A stretch of 64,000 nt of DNA from CAYLHS01 sp964496205 (GCA_964496205.1 CAZBXV010000001.1:1-64000); one strand, 5' to 3'. Positions 17,001 through 25,643 are shown, counted from the stretch's first letter. The notes: generated by a model not told the origin, from the letters alone. Translations and numbers: made by a program.

Positions 17001-17533
17001 AAGATGTCCTGGTATCGCGCAGCCGCGGTGAGTGCGGCGTCGAAGTCCCGCTCCTGTCCCTGATTGCCCTCTTCCTGGGAGGCGTCCGGTGCAAGCATCT
17101 GGGGTACCTCACCGCCCAGACACCCGGATCCTGCGATGATCCCTTCGGCGTGCTCGGCAAGGAGATCGAAGTCCATCCTTGGCTTGTAGTAGTAGCCCTC
17201 GAGGTATGAACGGCTCACGAGCTTCATCAGGTTGCGGTACCCGGTCTCGTTCTCCGCGAGGAGCGTCAAGTGGTAGCGGATGTTCCTGTTTCGCGGAGGC
17301 CGATCGAATCGTGAACCGGGCGTGACGTACGCCTCGACACCGATGATCGGTTTGACCCCTTCGTTCTTGGCCGCCTGGTAGAAGTCGACCACCCCGTACA
17401 ACACACCATGATCGGTGATCGCAACGGCAGGTTGACCATCTTCACGGGCGGCTCTGACAACGTCCCGCACGCGTGCGGCACCGTCGAGCATTGAGAACTC
17501 GGTGTGGAGATGCAGGTGAGCGAAGCCGTCCAT
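14030..17533 (-). CDS. dnaE: DNA polymerase III alpha subunit
   Basis: The 1167-residue replicative polymerase has an N-terminal PHP domain (FAHLHLHTEFSMLDGA, then ITDHGVLYG). The polymerase active-site acidic triad is in PDIDMDFDERYRSDVI near residue 405, followed by fingers, helix-hairpin-helix and an OB-fold near 980-1060 (TIGGLVGSINRRFTRKGEPM). The length fits the DnaE1 class. It copies the chromosome with the beta clamp. TAGGCA lies 6 nt before the ATG and no Shine-Dalgarno is seen. It is divergent from the phosphofructokinase pair. Confidence 0.97.
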   Translation of the reverse strand: MDGFAHLHLHTEFSMLDGAARVRDVVRAAREDGQPAVAITDHGVLYGVVDFYQAAKNEGVKPIIGVEAYVTPGSRFDRPPRNRNIRYHLTLLAENETGYRNLMKLVSRSYLEGYYYKPRMDFDLLAEHAEGIIAGSGCLGGEVPQMLAPDASQEEGNQGQERDFDAALTAAARYQDIFGKGNFFIELQDHGIEAQRKVLPDLVDIARRIGAPLLATNDSHYTRRDEADAHDVLLCIQTGATIDEPNRFKFQGQEFYLKSADQMRALFPSDLYPGAADNTLLIAERANVELEFGQILLPQFPVPTGTTEVSFLRDLVYEGARTRYGDPVPEEVADRIEHELRIVEEMGFPAYFLIVWDLIRYAREHGIRVGPGRGSAAGSIVSYCLRITDLDPIRYGLIFERFLNPGRREMPDIDMDFDERYRSDVIRYAAERYGSDHVAQVVTFSTIKGRQALRDSARVLGYSYGFGDRIAKMMPPAILGVEASLTQCLEDPGKGADPALRDFYSNASQLRATYQQEEDARKVIETARGLEGLRRQDSIHAAAVVISPEPVWDLVPLQQKGEGAEIVTQYEMHGVQELGLLKMDFLGLRNLATIDRTLELIEQSTGAKVDVDAIPLDDAKTFEMIRAADTIGVFQLEGSAMRSLIRALQPETFDDIIAVNALFRPGPMGANMHYEYADRKNSRKDVEYPHPATEPFLRSTYGIIVYQEQVMQVAQAVAGYSMTEADTLRKAMGKKVKSIMAKERSKFVEGCVRQGHEEQLGRELWDAVEPFAGYGFNKSHSAAYGFVAYQTAWLKAHYPAEYLAALLTSTKRDKDRTALYLSECRTQGIEVVVPDINLSELDFSVREGRIVFGMSAVRNVGEGVVERILEARREGGPFGDFIDFVNRVDLSVLNRRTIESLIKAGTFDSLGVTRKGLMLSFEQILDATVTRRRNEEMGQYSLFGGESAPEEASHLEIPNAEWDKKVRLGFEKEMLGLFISDHPLLGVEHLLNRMVTSTIPDLWDLSDSSTVTIGGLVGSINRRFTRKGEPMVFFELEDLEGSVEVVAFPKVVSAAGPSIREDAVIVVTGHLDHRGDDIKVIAREVSEPELRSDQSVRLRVPALQVSPDLVTRLQQVLANHPGSAPVYLEMTSDGGPKVWKLSDQYRVEPRSALYAELRELLGVKAVT

Positions 17534-17539
17534 TCCCGA

Positions 17540-17545
17540 TGCCTA
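17540..17545 (-). promoter_or_regulatory. Candidate -10 box for dnaE
   Basis: TAGGCA on the minus strand is 6 nt before the dnaE ATG. The last base departs from TANNNT, so support is weaker than for neighbours. Confidence 0.4.
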
Positions 17546-17731
17546 AAGAGAACTACACACGTGGGATTCACACCATACCAGCGCGGGCACCTCCGCGATC
17601 CGTGGGTAGCATGGTGGCTCAATCGAGGGCGCGGTGCTGTCGCGCTCCCGAAGAGAGCAGGTTTTCACTGACAATATGGTGGGTGGCCGCTGCAAAGACA
17701 CGCCCGGCGGCAGCCCAGAGGAGGGATCAAC

Positions 17732-18880
17732 ATGCGAATCGGAATTCTCACCGGCGGCGGCGACGTCCCCGGTCTGAACCCGTGCATCAAGGCGGTCGTC
17801 GACAGAGTGAGCGACGAAGGCCACGAGGTCATCGGCATTCGCAGAGGATGGGCCGGGCTCTTGCGCTCCAACCCCGACGACCCCGAAACCATCAGTCAGT
17901 ACCTCACCCCACTCAATCGGGCCAGGGTCCGGACCGTCGATCGAACCGGCGGAACCTTCCTCCACACTTCTCGAACACACCCCGGCAAGGTTCCAACATC
18001 AGAGGTACCCGACTTCCTCGCCGACCAGGCAGAGGGAGACGGCCCCCACGATTTCACAGCACACGCACTCAAAGTCATCGAATCTCAGGGCATCGATGTG
18101 CTGATCCCCATCGGCGGCGACGACACCCTCTCGTACGGCCTGCGTCTGCATGACGAGGGTGTGCCTGTCATCGCCATTCCGAAGACCATGGACAACGACG
18201 TCCACGGCACCGACTACTGCATCGGGTTCTCGACTGCAGTGACACGTGGCGTCCAGTTCATTCACAACCTCCGTACGTCCGCCGGCTCACACGAGCGCCT
18301 CGCCGTCGTCGAGCTCTTCGGACGCTACAGCGGCGAGACGTCGCTGATCACCGCATATCTCGCCGGCGTCGACAGGGCGATCATCTCCGAAGTCCCGTTT
18401 GACGTCGACAAGCTCGCTGCACTCCTCATGGAGGACCGCAGACGCAACCCGAGCAACTACGCGATGATGACCATCTCGGAAGGTGCGACGATCAAGGGCG
18501 GCGACATGGTCCTCACGGGTGAGGCCGACATGTACGGCCACCGCAAACTCGGAGGTATCGGCGCCTACACAGGAGAACTTCTGAAGCAGAAGACCGGCCT
18601 CGGGATCGTCTACCAGCAGGTTGGCTACCTCATGCGTTCGGGAAGCCCGGACTCGCTCGATCTGATGGTCGCCACCAACTACGCAGTGATGGCTGCCGAC
18701 CTGGCCCTCGAGGGCGCCTCGGGCCGCATGGTTGCGCTGCGAGGGGGCACCTACACGAGCGTGCCGATTTCGGTAACCCGCGAAGGAGTCAAGCGGGTCG
18801 ATGTCGAAGAGCTATATAACTCCGAGACGTACAAGCCGAAGGTCAGGCACGTTTCCGGCAAGCCGATGTTCCTGTACTGA
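17732..18880 (+). CDS. Phosphofructokinase, PPi-dependent signature
   Basis: The 382-residue PFKA-family enzyme phosphorylates fructose 6-phosphate. The donor-site motif is GGDD (about 128-131) and the catalytic loop is PKTMDND (about 149-155). Asp after GGD plus Lys before TxDND is the combination known from pyrophosphate-dependent PFKs, where the Asp blocks ATP. A PPi-PFK would be reversible and could serve gluconeogenesis. A GAGGAGGGA Shine-Dalgarno precedes the ATG. The stop overlaps the second PFK (TGATG). Donor specificity is predicted from two residues only. Confidence 0.88.
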   Translation: MRIGILTGGGDVPGLNPCIKAVVDRVSDEGHEVIGIRRGWAGLLRSNPDDPETISQYLTPLNRARVRTVDRTGGTFLHTSRTHPGKVPTSEVPDFLADQAEGDGPHDFTAHALKVIESQGIDVLIPIGGDDTLSYGLRLHDEGVPVIAIPKTMDNDVHGTDYCIGFSTAVTRGVQFIHNLRTSAGSHERLAVVELFGRYSGETSLITAYLAGVDRAIISEVPFDVDKLAALLMEDRRRNPSNYAMMTISEGATIKGGDMVLTGEADMYGHRKLGGIGAYTGELLKQKTGLGIVYQQVGYLMRSGSPDSLDLMVATNYAVMAADLALEGASGRMVALRGGTYTSVPISVTREGVKRVDVEELYNSETYKPKVRHVSGKPMFLY

Positions 18881-19905
18881 TGGACGTTCTCGGAATCCTC
18901 ACCGCCGGCGGCGACTGTCCTGGACTGAACGCTGTCATCCGGGCGGTTGTCACCCGTGCGACGATCACACACGATGCCGAGGTCGTGGGCATTCTCAACG
19001 GGTGGGAAGGACTCATGCATGGCAACGTCACACCGCTAGATCGTGACGCCGTACGAGGAATCCTCCAACGCGGCGGAACCATCCTCGGATCGTCTCGCAT
19101 GGATCCGTTCGTTCACGGAGACGGCTTTGCAAGCGTCGAAAAGACAGTTCGCGACAACGGTCTGGACGGTGTGATCGTGGTCGGAGGCGACGGCACGCTG
19201 GCGTCGGCTCTGCGCCTATCCCAAGAGGGCCTCAAGGTGATCGGTGTTCCCAAGACCATCGACAATGACATCGACGCCACCGACACCACGTTCGGGTTCA
19301 ACACGGCCGTCGAGATCGCCACCGAGGCGATCGACCGGATCACTACCACCGCCGAAGCACACCACCGGATCATGCTGGTCGAGGTGATGGGCAGAACTCG
19401 CGGGTGGATCGCCACCTTTGCGGGCATCGCTTCGGGCGCCGACGCCATCCTGATCCCTGAGATCGAATGCAATCTCGAAGACTGCGCCGACATCATCCGG
19501 GCCAGACATCGCCGGGGACACCGCTACTCGGTTGTCGTTGTCGCCGAAGGTGTCCAACCGCCAGTTGGCGAAGCGATGCGCGGGCAGCTGGATGCATTCG
19601 GTTTCGAGCGGTTCGGGGGCGTCGCCTATCAGATCGCCCCTATCCTCGAAGAGATGACGGGATTCGAGACCAGAGTGACGGTTCTCGGCCACATCCAACG
19701 GGGTGGGACGCCCACGGCCTACGACCGGGTACTCGGGACTCGGCTCGGTGTCGGGGCGGCCGACTTTGCCGCAGAGGGTGAGTGGGGCACGATGGTGGCG
19801 CTGCGAGGACGAGACATCGTCGCTGTCACCCTCGAGGAGGCGTGCGCAAGCACGCGTGGTGTCGATGAAGCGCTCTACGACACGGCGAAGGTGTTCTTCG
19901 GATAG
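18880..19905 (+). CDS. pfkA: Phosphofructokinase, ATP-dependent signature
   Basis: The 341-residue PFKA-family enzyme has GGDGT at about residue 102 and PKTIDND at about 124, followed by VEVMGRTRGWIATFAG. Gly after GGD leaves room for ATP. The Gly/Lys combination is the one reported for ATP-dependent actinobacterial PFKs. It starts one base inside the stop of the paralogous PFK, so both are made from one mRNA. Tandem duplication with donor divergence is inferred. Confidence 0.9.
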   Translation: MDVLGILTAGGDCPGLNAVIRAVVTRATITHDAEVVGILNGWEGLMHGNVTPLDRDAVRGILQRGGTILGSSRMDPFVHGDGFASVEKTVRDNGLDGVIVVGGDGTLASALRLSQEGLKVIGVPKTIDNDIDATDTTFGFNTAVEIATEAIDRITTTAEAHHRIMLVEVMGRTRGWIATFAGIASGADAILIPEIECNLEDCADIIRARHRRGHRYSVVVVAEGVQPPVGEAMRGQLDAFGFERFGGVAYQIAPILEEMTGFETRVTVLGHIQRGGTPTAYDRVLGTRLGVGAADFAAEGEWGTMVALRGRDIVAVTLEEACASTRGVDEALYDTAKVFFG

Positions 19906-20011
19906 GCCTCGCTTCGCTCCGCGTCTTGAGTCGTGAATCGTGAGTCCCGAACGGGAGCTCTCCCTCGGGGATCCCCGTCCTTCAGACCGCTTTCATGCTG
20001 GAGACCGGAGG

Positions 20012-20111
20012 NNNNNNNNNNNNNNNNNNNNNNNNNNNNNNNNNNNNNNNNNNNNNNNNNNNNNNNNNNNNNNNNNNNNNNNNNNNNNNNNNNNNNNNNN
20101 NNNNNNNNNNN
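20012..20111. other. Assembly gap (100 N)
   Basis: Exactly 100 N, the conventional size for a gap of unknown length. It lies inside dispersed repeat DNA, which probably caused the break. Confidence 0.98.
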
Positions 20112-20132
20112 GTCGTCGTTGCTGAGCACCGT

Positions 20133-20171
20133 CCCCTCCGCCGACGAGCATCAGCTCGACGCCACCTCCCC
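20133..20171. repeat. Palindromic dispersed repeat, copy 2 (reverse)
   Basis: This is the reverse complement of the unit at 443-484 with about two mismatches. Similarity continues loosely to about 20195 (CGGGC, CTCGCGA and GGAGGAGA words in the same order). Confidence 0.65.
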
Positions 20172-20263
20172 GGGCCTCGCTCGCGACCGGAGGAGACCGT
20201 TCCCCGACGGTCTCGCAGCGAGATGTGGCCAAGTCTGACTGACGACTGAACAGCCGTCCGCTG

Positions 20264-21163
20264 TCAGCTGATCGATCCCACGTCGGGCTCACCAAGAACC
20301 TCGAGCGTCTCTTCGAGCTCCGCTGGGAGCGGCGACACCACCGAGATCTCCACTCCTGTCACCGGGTGGGCAAACGTCAGGGATGTCGCGTGGAGCCACA
20401 GTCGCACCGCCTCGGGACCTCCATAGACGATGTCTCCGACGACAGGATGCCCGATCGAGGCCAAATGCACCCTGATCTGGTGCGTTCTGCCGGTCTCGAG
20501 CCGCACCTCGAGCAAGGTCGTGTCGCCCCACCCGGCGAGCTGCCTGTAGTGCGTCCGTGCCGGACGGCCTTCGCGTCGAACCGCCTTCCTACCCGGCCTG
20601 CGGGGATCCCTCCCAATGGGCGCATCAACCGTTCCCGACGGAAGCTGAAATGCTCCCTGGACGAGCGCGAGATAGACCCGAGAGACCTCCCGGGCAGCCA
20701 TGGCTCGGGTCAGCCCGTCATAGGCCCGCTTCGAGAGCGCCACAACCAGCAGCCCGGACGTGTCCCGGTCCAGCCGATGGACAATGCCCCAGCGGTCTTC
20801 GACACCGACACCTTCGATGCGGGGCCAGCGATGCAGCAGGCCCGCAGCCAGCGTCCCCTGCGACACGCCGGCCCCCGGGTGGACGACGGTGCCGGATGGT
20901 TTGTCGATGACCGCGATGTCCTCGTCTTCGTACCGAACCTCGAACGGCACCTCCTCAGGCTGAAGGCTCTCCTGGGCAGGAATCTCGATCGAGACCTCCT
21001 CGCCTCCGGACATTCGATCCTTCGGCGCTACCTCTGAACCGTTCACGAGGACGGCTCCCGACTCGATGAGTTCTCGTGCGACCCTTCTGCTGACCCCGGC
21101 CATCGCAGACACGATCTTGTCGATCCTCTCTCCCGAGTACTCAGAAGCGACGTGGGCATTCAC
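20264..21163 (-). CDS. rluD: RluD-family 23S rRNA pseudouridine synthase
   Basis: The 299-residue protein has an N-terminal S4 domain (GERIDKIVSAMAGVSRRVAR...VLVNG, about 11-55). The RluA-type catalytic domain contains HRLDRDTSGLLVVA, with the catalytic Asp near residue 137, and the closing RTHQIRVHLASIGHPVVGD. It isomerises uridines in 23S rRNA. Its ATG overlaps the lspA stop by 4 nt; the order dksA-like, lspA, rluD is a common operon in this phylum. Confidence 0.92.
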   Translation of the reverse strand: MNAHVASEYSGERIDKIVSAMAGVSRRVARELIESGAVLVNGSEVAPKDRMSGGEEVSIEIPAQESLQPEEVPFEVRYEDEDIAVIDKPSGTVVHPGAGVSQGTLAAGLLHRWPRIEGVGVEDRWGIVHRLDRDTSGLLVVALSKRAYDGLTRAMAAREVSRVYLALVQGAFQLPSGTVDAPIGRDPRRPGRKAVRREGRPARTHYRQLAGWGDTTLLEVRLETGRTHQIRVHLASIGHPVVGDIVYGGPEAVRLWLHATSLTFAHPVTGVEISVVSPLPAELEETLEVLGEPDVGSIS

Positions 21164-21639
21164 TGTCGTCGGAAGCTGGCGATCAACAGCAGAATGACAC
21201 CGATCGTGATGGCCGAGTCGGCAACATTGAACGTCGAGAAGAACGGAACGTCGATCCAGTCCACCACCTTGCCATCGAGCAGTCCGCTTCCCCGCACAAC
21301 CCGATCGACGAGATTCCCCAACGCTCCCCCAAGGACCACTCCGAGACTGATCGCCTGCAGCCAGCCCTCAGAGGACTTGAGGGCGAACAGGATGACGACG
21401 ACGGCGATGACGATCCCGATGATCAGGATCGTGCCCGCGTTGCGGAACATGCTGAACGCGACACCTTGGTTCTCGAAGACGCGGAGCTGGAGCACACCAG
21501 GGATGAGGACGATCCGGTCGCCCATCGGGATGGAACGAAGCACCCACGCTTTCGTGATCTGATCGACCGCAACCAGCGCGGCCGCGATCAGGAGGGCGAC
21601 GCCCTTGTGCTTCAGCGCTTCGCTGCGCACTCGACGCAT
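21160..21639 (-). CDS. lspA: Lipoprotein signal peptidase II
   Basis: The 159-residue protein has four membrane helices and the aspartyl-protease motifs of LspA. NQGVAFSMF precedes the GNLVDRVVRG motif with the first catalytic Asp; FNVADSAITIG holds the second. It cleaves prolipoproteins after diacylglyceryl modification. The ATG at 21639 (MRRVRSEALKHKG) was chosen; the longer frame overlaps the zinc-finger gene and looks unrelated. It still overlaps that gene by 28 nt. Confidence 0.93.
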   Translation of the reverse strand: MRRVRSEALKHKGVALLIAAALVAVDQITKAWVLRSIPMGDRIVLIPGVLQLRVFENQGVAFSMFRNAGTILIIGIVIAVVVILFALKSSEGWLQAISLGVVLGGALGNLVDRVVRGSGLLDGKVVDWIDVPFFSTFNVADSAITIGVILLLIASFRRQ

Positions 21640-21983
21640 TGAGTCGTGTATGGGAGCACATCCAGGCGCGCGGCCGGAATCGGTTTCCCGCAGGTGACGC
21701 ATAGACCGTACGTGCCGGAGTCGAGACGATTCAGCGCATCCTCGACGCGTCCAAGCAGCTCACGACTGTTGCGCACCACCGACAGCTCCGACTCGAACAC
21801 CGTCGCCGCCGAACCGGTCTCGGTGCTCGCGGGGTCCGCACTTCGCTCGCCCGATGCCTGAGCAAGTCGTGCCTCTTCGAGGTCCTGAAGGTGTTCGTCG
21901 ATCGTCTCTTGGAGTTCTTGCTGGTCCGCTTCGAGCCTACGGCGCAGCTTCTTCAGCGTAGATGCCGAGAGTTGGCGGGTCAT
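21612..21983 (-). CDS. DksA/TraR-family zinc-finger protein
   Basis: The 123-residue protein has a long coiled-coil N-terminus (about 5-50, rich in Leu/Glu/Arg) and a C-terminal C4 zinc finger with CVTCG and CVECA (about 95-120). Family members bind the RNA polymerase secondary channel or act in stress responses. It lacks the usual DxxDxA tip of DksA in recognisable form, so ppGpp partnership is uncertain. TATCTT is 10 nt before the ATG. It is the first gene of the lspA-rluD operon. Confidence 0.87.
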   Translation of the reverse strand: MTRQLSASTLKKLRRRLEADQQELQETIDEHLQDLEEARLAQASGERSADPASTETGSAATVFESELSVVRNSRELLGRVEDALNRLDSGTYGLCVTCGKPIPAARLDVLPYTTQCVECAAKR

Positions 21984-22033
21984 GATCGTGGGGAAGATAG
22001 CAGAAGACGGGCCAGAGCAGACACCCCCGTCCG

Positions 22034-22315
22034 CTACTCCACACCAAGCGCTTTGCGCGCATGCGCCTCGCTCATACCAACAAGGAGTGCACGCTTGCGA
22101 CGCGACGTCGTGCCGGACAGGAGTCTGACCCGCGCGCCGGTTGCCGACGCCAGCAACACCACGACCGCTCTGTTCGCCTTCCCACCCTCGGGGGGTGCCG
22201 AGATTCTCAGACGAAGCGCGCCGTCGTGGATACCCACGATTTCACTCCGGGAAGCACCAGGGACGACCCACAGGAGCACCTCGGTGCCTTCGGGGTGTGG
22301 CTTGATAGGGGGCAT
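22034..22315 (-). CDS. DUF167/YggU-family protein
   Basis: The 93-residue protein has the family core VPGASRSEIVG, LRLRISAPPEGGKANRAVV and a C-terminal R-K-R-A-L-L-V-G stretch. The function of YggU proteins is not settled. The ATG at 22315 was chosen, since the open frame 5' of it runs into an intergenic repeat word (CAGCGGACAGC). It lies between the dksA-like operon and divergent ileS. Confidence 0.85.
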   Translation of the reverse strand: MPPIKPHPEGTEVLLWVVPGASRSEIVGIHDGALRLRISAPPEGGKANRAVVVLLASATGARVRLLSGTTSRRKRALLVGMSEAHARKALGVE

Positions 22316-22461
22316 GGCGTCAGGATACGGCTGTTCAGCGGACAGCAAGAGAGCGGCGTCGTCGGGCGTCAATCCTCAGTCCTCGGTCGCTACGCGACCT
22401 GAATCACCACGGATGACCGGCCTGAGCGATCAATGGATCGTCGATCGCAGGGCTTCCCAAC

Positions 22462-22467
22462 TACGAT
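22462..22467 (+). promoter_or_regulatory. Candidate -10 box for ileS
   Basis: TACGAT is 11 nt before the ileS ATG, predicting a leader of only a few nucleotides. No Shine-Dalgarno is seen. Confidence 0.4.
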
Positions 22468-22478
22468 GCGGACTCCAC

Positions 22479-25400
22479 ATGCAGAGCTTCAGTCGCGTCC
22501 AGCCCAACGTCTCGTTTCCCGAATTGGAGGAGAAGGTCCTCGATCTCTGGGACCGCATCGACGCCTTCAAGGCATCCGTCGAGATGCGCCCGCCGGAATC
22601 CGAGTACACGTTCTACGACGGTCCCCCGTTTGTGACGGGCAGTCCTCACTACGGGACGCTGCTCGCCAGCATCATCAAGGACATCGTGCCCCGCTACTGG
22701 ACGATGCGCGGCCATCGCGTGGTCCGAAGGTTCGGATGGGACACACACGGGTTGCCGATCGAGATGGAAGTCCAGGAATCGCTCGGCCTCAACGGACCGC
22801 GCGACATCGAGGCCTACGGGGTCGCCAAGTTCAACGAAGCCTGCAGAACTCGGGTGAACACCAACACCCAGGTTTGGGAGGAAATCGTCAGGCGGGTTGG
22901 TCGATGGGTCGACTTCCGCGACGACTACAAGACGATGGACCTCAGCTTCATGGAGAGTGTCTGGTGGGCCTTCAAGCAGCTGTGGGACAAGGATCTCATC
23001 TATCGAGCATTCAAGGTGCTTCCGTATTCGTGGGGTGCGGCAACTCCTCTCTCCAACTTCGAGGCCAACCTCGAGTACATGGACGTGGACGATCCGGCCG
23101 TCACCGTCCGTTTTCCCGTGCCTGCGTCTCACGGCCCGGTCCGTGAAGGCGACTACCTGGTCATCTGGACCACGACGCCGTGGACACTCCCAGGCAATCT
23201 CGCGGTCGCCGTAGGGGAGGACATCACCTACGTTGCCGTCGTTCTGGATCATCAGCGCCACTGGGTCGCACAGGCCAGAAAGGACGACCTGTGGCCCGAC
23301 GAACCCGTGGCCGCAACGGCCCTCGGCAGAGATCTCGTGGGTACCCGATATGCGCCCCCGTTTCCCTACTTCGAGTCGGAGGCGGACCGCGGCGCGTTCC
23401 GGGTCATCCCCAGCGAGGAGGTCACGACAGACGAAGGCACCGGTCTCGTGCACATGGCGCCCGCCTACGGCGAAGCCGACTTCTATGCCCTCCAGACGGC
23501 AGGCCTCGACGTTCTGGTCGACCCGGTCGACGCAGAGGCTCGATTCACCGACGAAGTCCCCGATGTGGCCGGCATGTACGTCAAGGACGCCGACGCCGAG
23601 CTGATCAACATGTTGCGGGCAAAGGGCCTGCTCGTGAAGCGGGAGCAGATACGTCACTCCTACCCATACTGCTACCGCACGCACACGCCGCTCATCTACA
23701 AGGCGATCCCGACCTGGTTCGTCAACGTCGAATCGTTCAAGGATCGAATGGTCGAATTGAACGACACGATCCACTGGGTTCCCGACTACGTGGGCGAGAA
23801 ACGATTCGGCAACTGGCTGGAGAACGCCCGGGATTGGGCGATCAGCCGAAACCGCTACTGGGGAAGCTGTATCCCCGTCTGGGAGTGTGACACCTGCCAC
23901 ACCCACACATGTGTCGGATCGATCGATGAGCTGGAAGCGCTGTCAGGCACCAGGCTCTCGGACCTTCACAAGCACGTCGTAGACAATGTCACGATGCCCT
24001 GCACGTCGTGCAACGGAACCATGCAGCGGGTTCCAGAGGTGCTCGACGTATGGTTCGAGTCCGGATCGATGCCATACGCCCAGGATCACTACCCCTTTGA
24101 GAATGCCGACACATTCAATCTGAGGTTCCCGGCCGACTACATCGCCGAAGGTCTCGATCAGACGCGTGGCTGGTTCTACACGCTGCTCGTGTTGTCGACG
24201 GCCATCTTCGACGACACCCCGTTCCGCAACTGCGTCGTCAACGGACTGATCCTCGCCGAAGACGGCCGCAAGATGTCGAAGAGTCTGAAGAACTACCCGG
24301 ATCCGATGGAGCTACTCTCCCGCCATGGCGCGGACTCGCTCCGGGCCTATCTGATCACCTCGCCTCTCCTGAAAGCAGAGCCGCTGCGATTCACGGAGGA
24401 CGGACTCCGAGAGGTGACTCGAACCGTGATCCTGCCGCTGTGGAACGCCCACTCGTTCTTCACGACGTACGCGGAAGCGGACGGCATCACGAGACAGGAT
24501 CTGGCCGAGGCGCCGCCACCATCGGAGCGATCAGAGCTGGATCGGTGGATTCTCTCGAAGCTTCAGAGTCTCATCTCTCAGGTCAACGAGATGATGGAGG
24601 GGTACTACCTGTACGCAGTCGTCCCGCCGATGGTCGACTTCATCGACCACCTCACGAACTGGTACATCAGGCGGTCCCGACGTAGGTTCTGGAGGGCTCG
24701 GGAAGCGTCGGACTCGGACAAGCTCTCGGCCTTTGCGACCCTGTATGACGTTCTCGTGACGTTCTCAAAAGTGATTGCGCCGGTACTCCCGTTCGTCACA
24801 GAGCAGATCTACCAGGACCTCGTCGTTGGCCGGCGAGCCGAAAAAGAGATCGGCCCCTCGAGCATCCACCTCGCCGACTATCCGGCTGCTCGCACCGACC
24901 TCATCGATGTCAACCTCGAACGAGATATGGCTGCAGTGCGCCAAGTCGTCACCCTCGCCCGATCCCTGCGCGTCACGGCGGGCATCCGTGTCCGACAGCC
25001 ACTCGAGTCACTCACCGTGTTCAGCCGCGATGCGACCATCCTCGAAGCAATCCAGACCCACACGGCAATCATCGCCGACGAGCTCAACGTCAGGCAGATC
25101 TTCACGGGTTCCGACGAGCTGGCGGCCGTCGATGTTCATGCGAAAGCGGACTTCAAGGTGCTCGGGCCGCGCCTCGGACCGGCGGTCCGAGAGGTCGCAG
25201 GGGTCATCGCGAAGCTCGACGCTGCAACGATCGAAGCGCTCCTCGAAGGAGCATCGACCGAGATCGCAGGTCACACCATCACCAGCGAGGACATCGTCGT
25301 GCAGCGCACCCCAAAGGCCGGAATGGCCGTCGCTGCCGAGGGGGCGATCTCTGTTGCCTTGGATGTACATCTCTCGAAAGACCTCCTCGCGGAGGGTGCC

Positions 25401-25643
25401 GCCCGTGAATTCGTCAATCGCGTGCAACAGGTGCGACGCGACCTGGAACTGGACGTCACAGACCGAGTGACGGTTCGCTGGTCAACCGACGACAATGACA
25501 CCGCTGCCGCGCTGGTCCATCATGGCGAGATGATCGCCGCCGAGGTGCTTGCCACCGATCTGTCACGGGTCGACAAGCTCGACAATGCCGAGGGCATCGA
25601 CATCGACGGAGCATCGGTAGAAGTGAAAGTGGAGAAGGCCTGA
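22479..25643 (+). CDS. ileS: Isoleucyl-tRNA synthetase, long (type 2) form
   Basis: The 1054-residue class I synthetase has the HIGH-type motif GSPHYGTLLASIIKDI near residue 57, WDTHGLPIEMEVQ, the editing-domain segment TDEGTGLVHMAPAYGEADF, and KMSKS in GRKMSKSLKNYP near 599. It is about 100 residues longer than E. coli IleS and fits the eukaryote-like IleS2 class found in actinobacteria, generally less sensitive to mupirocin. The ATG at 22479 begins MQSFSRVQPNVSFPELEEKV; upstream open sequence has no synthetase homology. A GC-rich hairpin follows the gene. Confidence 0.96.
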   Translation: MQSFSRVQPNVSFPELEEKVLDLWDRIDAFKASVEMRPPESEYTFYDGPPFVTGSPHYGTLLASIIKDIVPRYWTMRGHRVVRRFGWDTHGLPIEMEVQESLGLNGPRDIEAYGVAKFNEACRTRVNTNTQVWEEIVRRVGRWVDFRDDYKTMDLSFMESVWWAFKQLWDKDLIYRAFKVLPYSWGAATPLSNFEANLEYMDVDDPAVTVRFPVPASHGPVREGDYLVIWTTTPWTLPGNLAVAVGEDITYVAVVLDHQRHWVAQARKDDLWPDEPVAATALGRDLVGTRYAPPFPYFESEADRGAFRVIPSEEVTTDEGTGLVHMAPAYGEADFYALQTAGLDVLVDPVDAEARFTDEVPDVAGMYVKDADAELINMLRAKGLLVKREQIRHSYPYCYRTHTPLIYKAIPTWFVNVESFKDRMVELNDTIHWVPDYVGEKRFGNWLENARDWAISRNRYWGSCIPVWECDTCHTHTCVGSIDELEALSGTRLSDLHKHVVDNVTMPCTSCNGTMQRVPEVLDVWFESGSMPYAQDHYPFENADTFNLRFPADYIAEGLDQTRGWFYTLLVLSTAIFDDTPFRNCVVNGLILAEDGRKMSKSLKNYPDPMELLSRHGADSLRAYLITSPLLKAEPLRFTEDGLREVTRTVILPLWNAHSFFTTYAEADGITRQDLAEAPPPSERSELDRWILSKLQSLISQVNEMMEGYYLYAVVPPMVDFIDHLTNWYIRRSRRRFWRAREASDSDKLSAFATLYDVLVTFSKVIAPVLPFVTEQIYQDLVVGRRAEKEIGPSSIHLADYPAARTDLIDVNLERDMAAVRQVVTLARSLRVTAGIRVRQPLESLTVFSRDATILEAIQTHTAIIADELNVRQIFTGSDELAAVDVHAKADFKVLGPRLGPAVREVAGVIAKLDAATIEALLEGASTEIAGHTITSEDIVVQRTPKAGMAVAAEGAISVALDVHLSKDLLAEGAAREFVNRVQQVRRDLELDVTDRVTVRWSTDDNDTAAALVHHGEMIAAEVLATDLSRVDKLDNAEGIDIDGASVEVKVEKA

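Larger units (their letters stand above)
19906..20263. repeat. Intergenic repeat region with assembly gap
   Basis: No gene is visible. The left part (19906-20011) has a GCTTCGCTCCGC palindrome and degenerate GAGTCGTGAATCGTGAGTC words. 20012-20111 is N. The right part carries the palindromic repeat (20133-20171) and a TGACTGACGACTGA word (20236-20249) followed by CCGCTGTCAGCTGA. Everything recognisable here also occurs in 55-560. Confidence 0.6.

Noticed and set aside
14174..17209. 1011-residue ORF antisense to dnaE
   Set aside because: It is an antisense shadow produced by high-GC codon bias; dnaE motifs on the other strand are unambiguous.
24340..24700. Possible frameshift or second gene within ileS
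   Set aside because: The ileS frame is continuous with all expected motifs; alternative frames are shadows.
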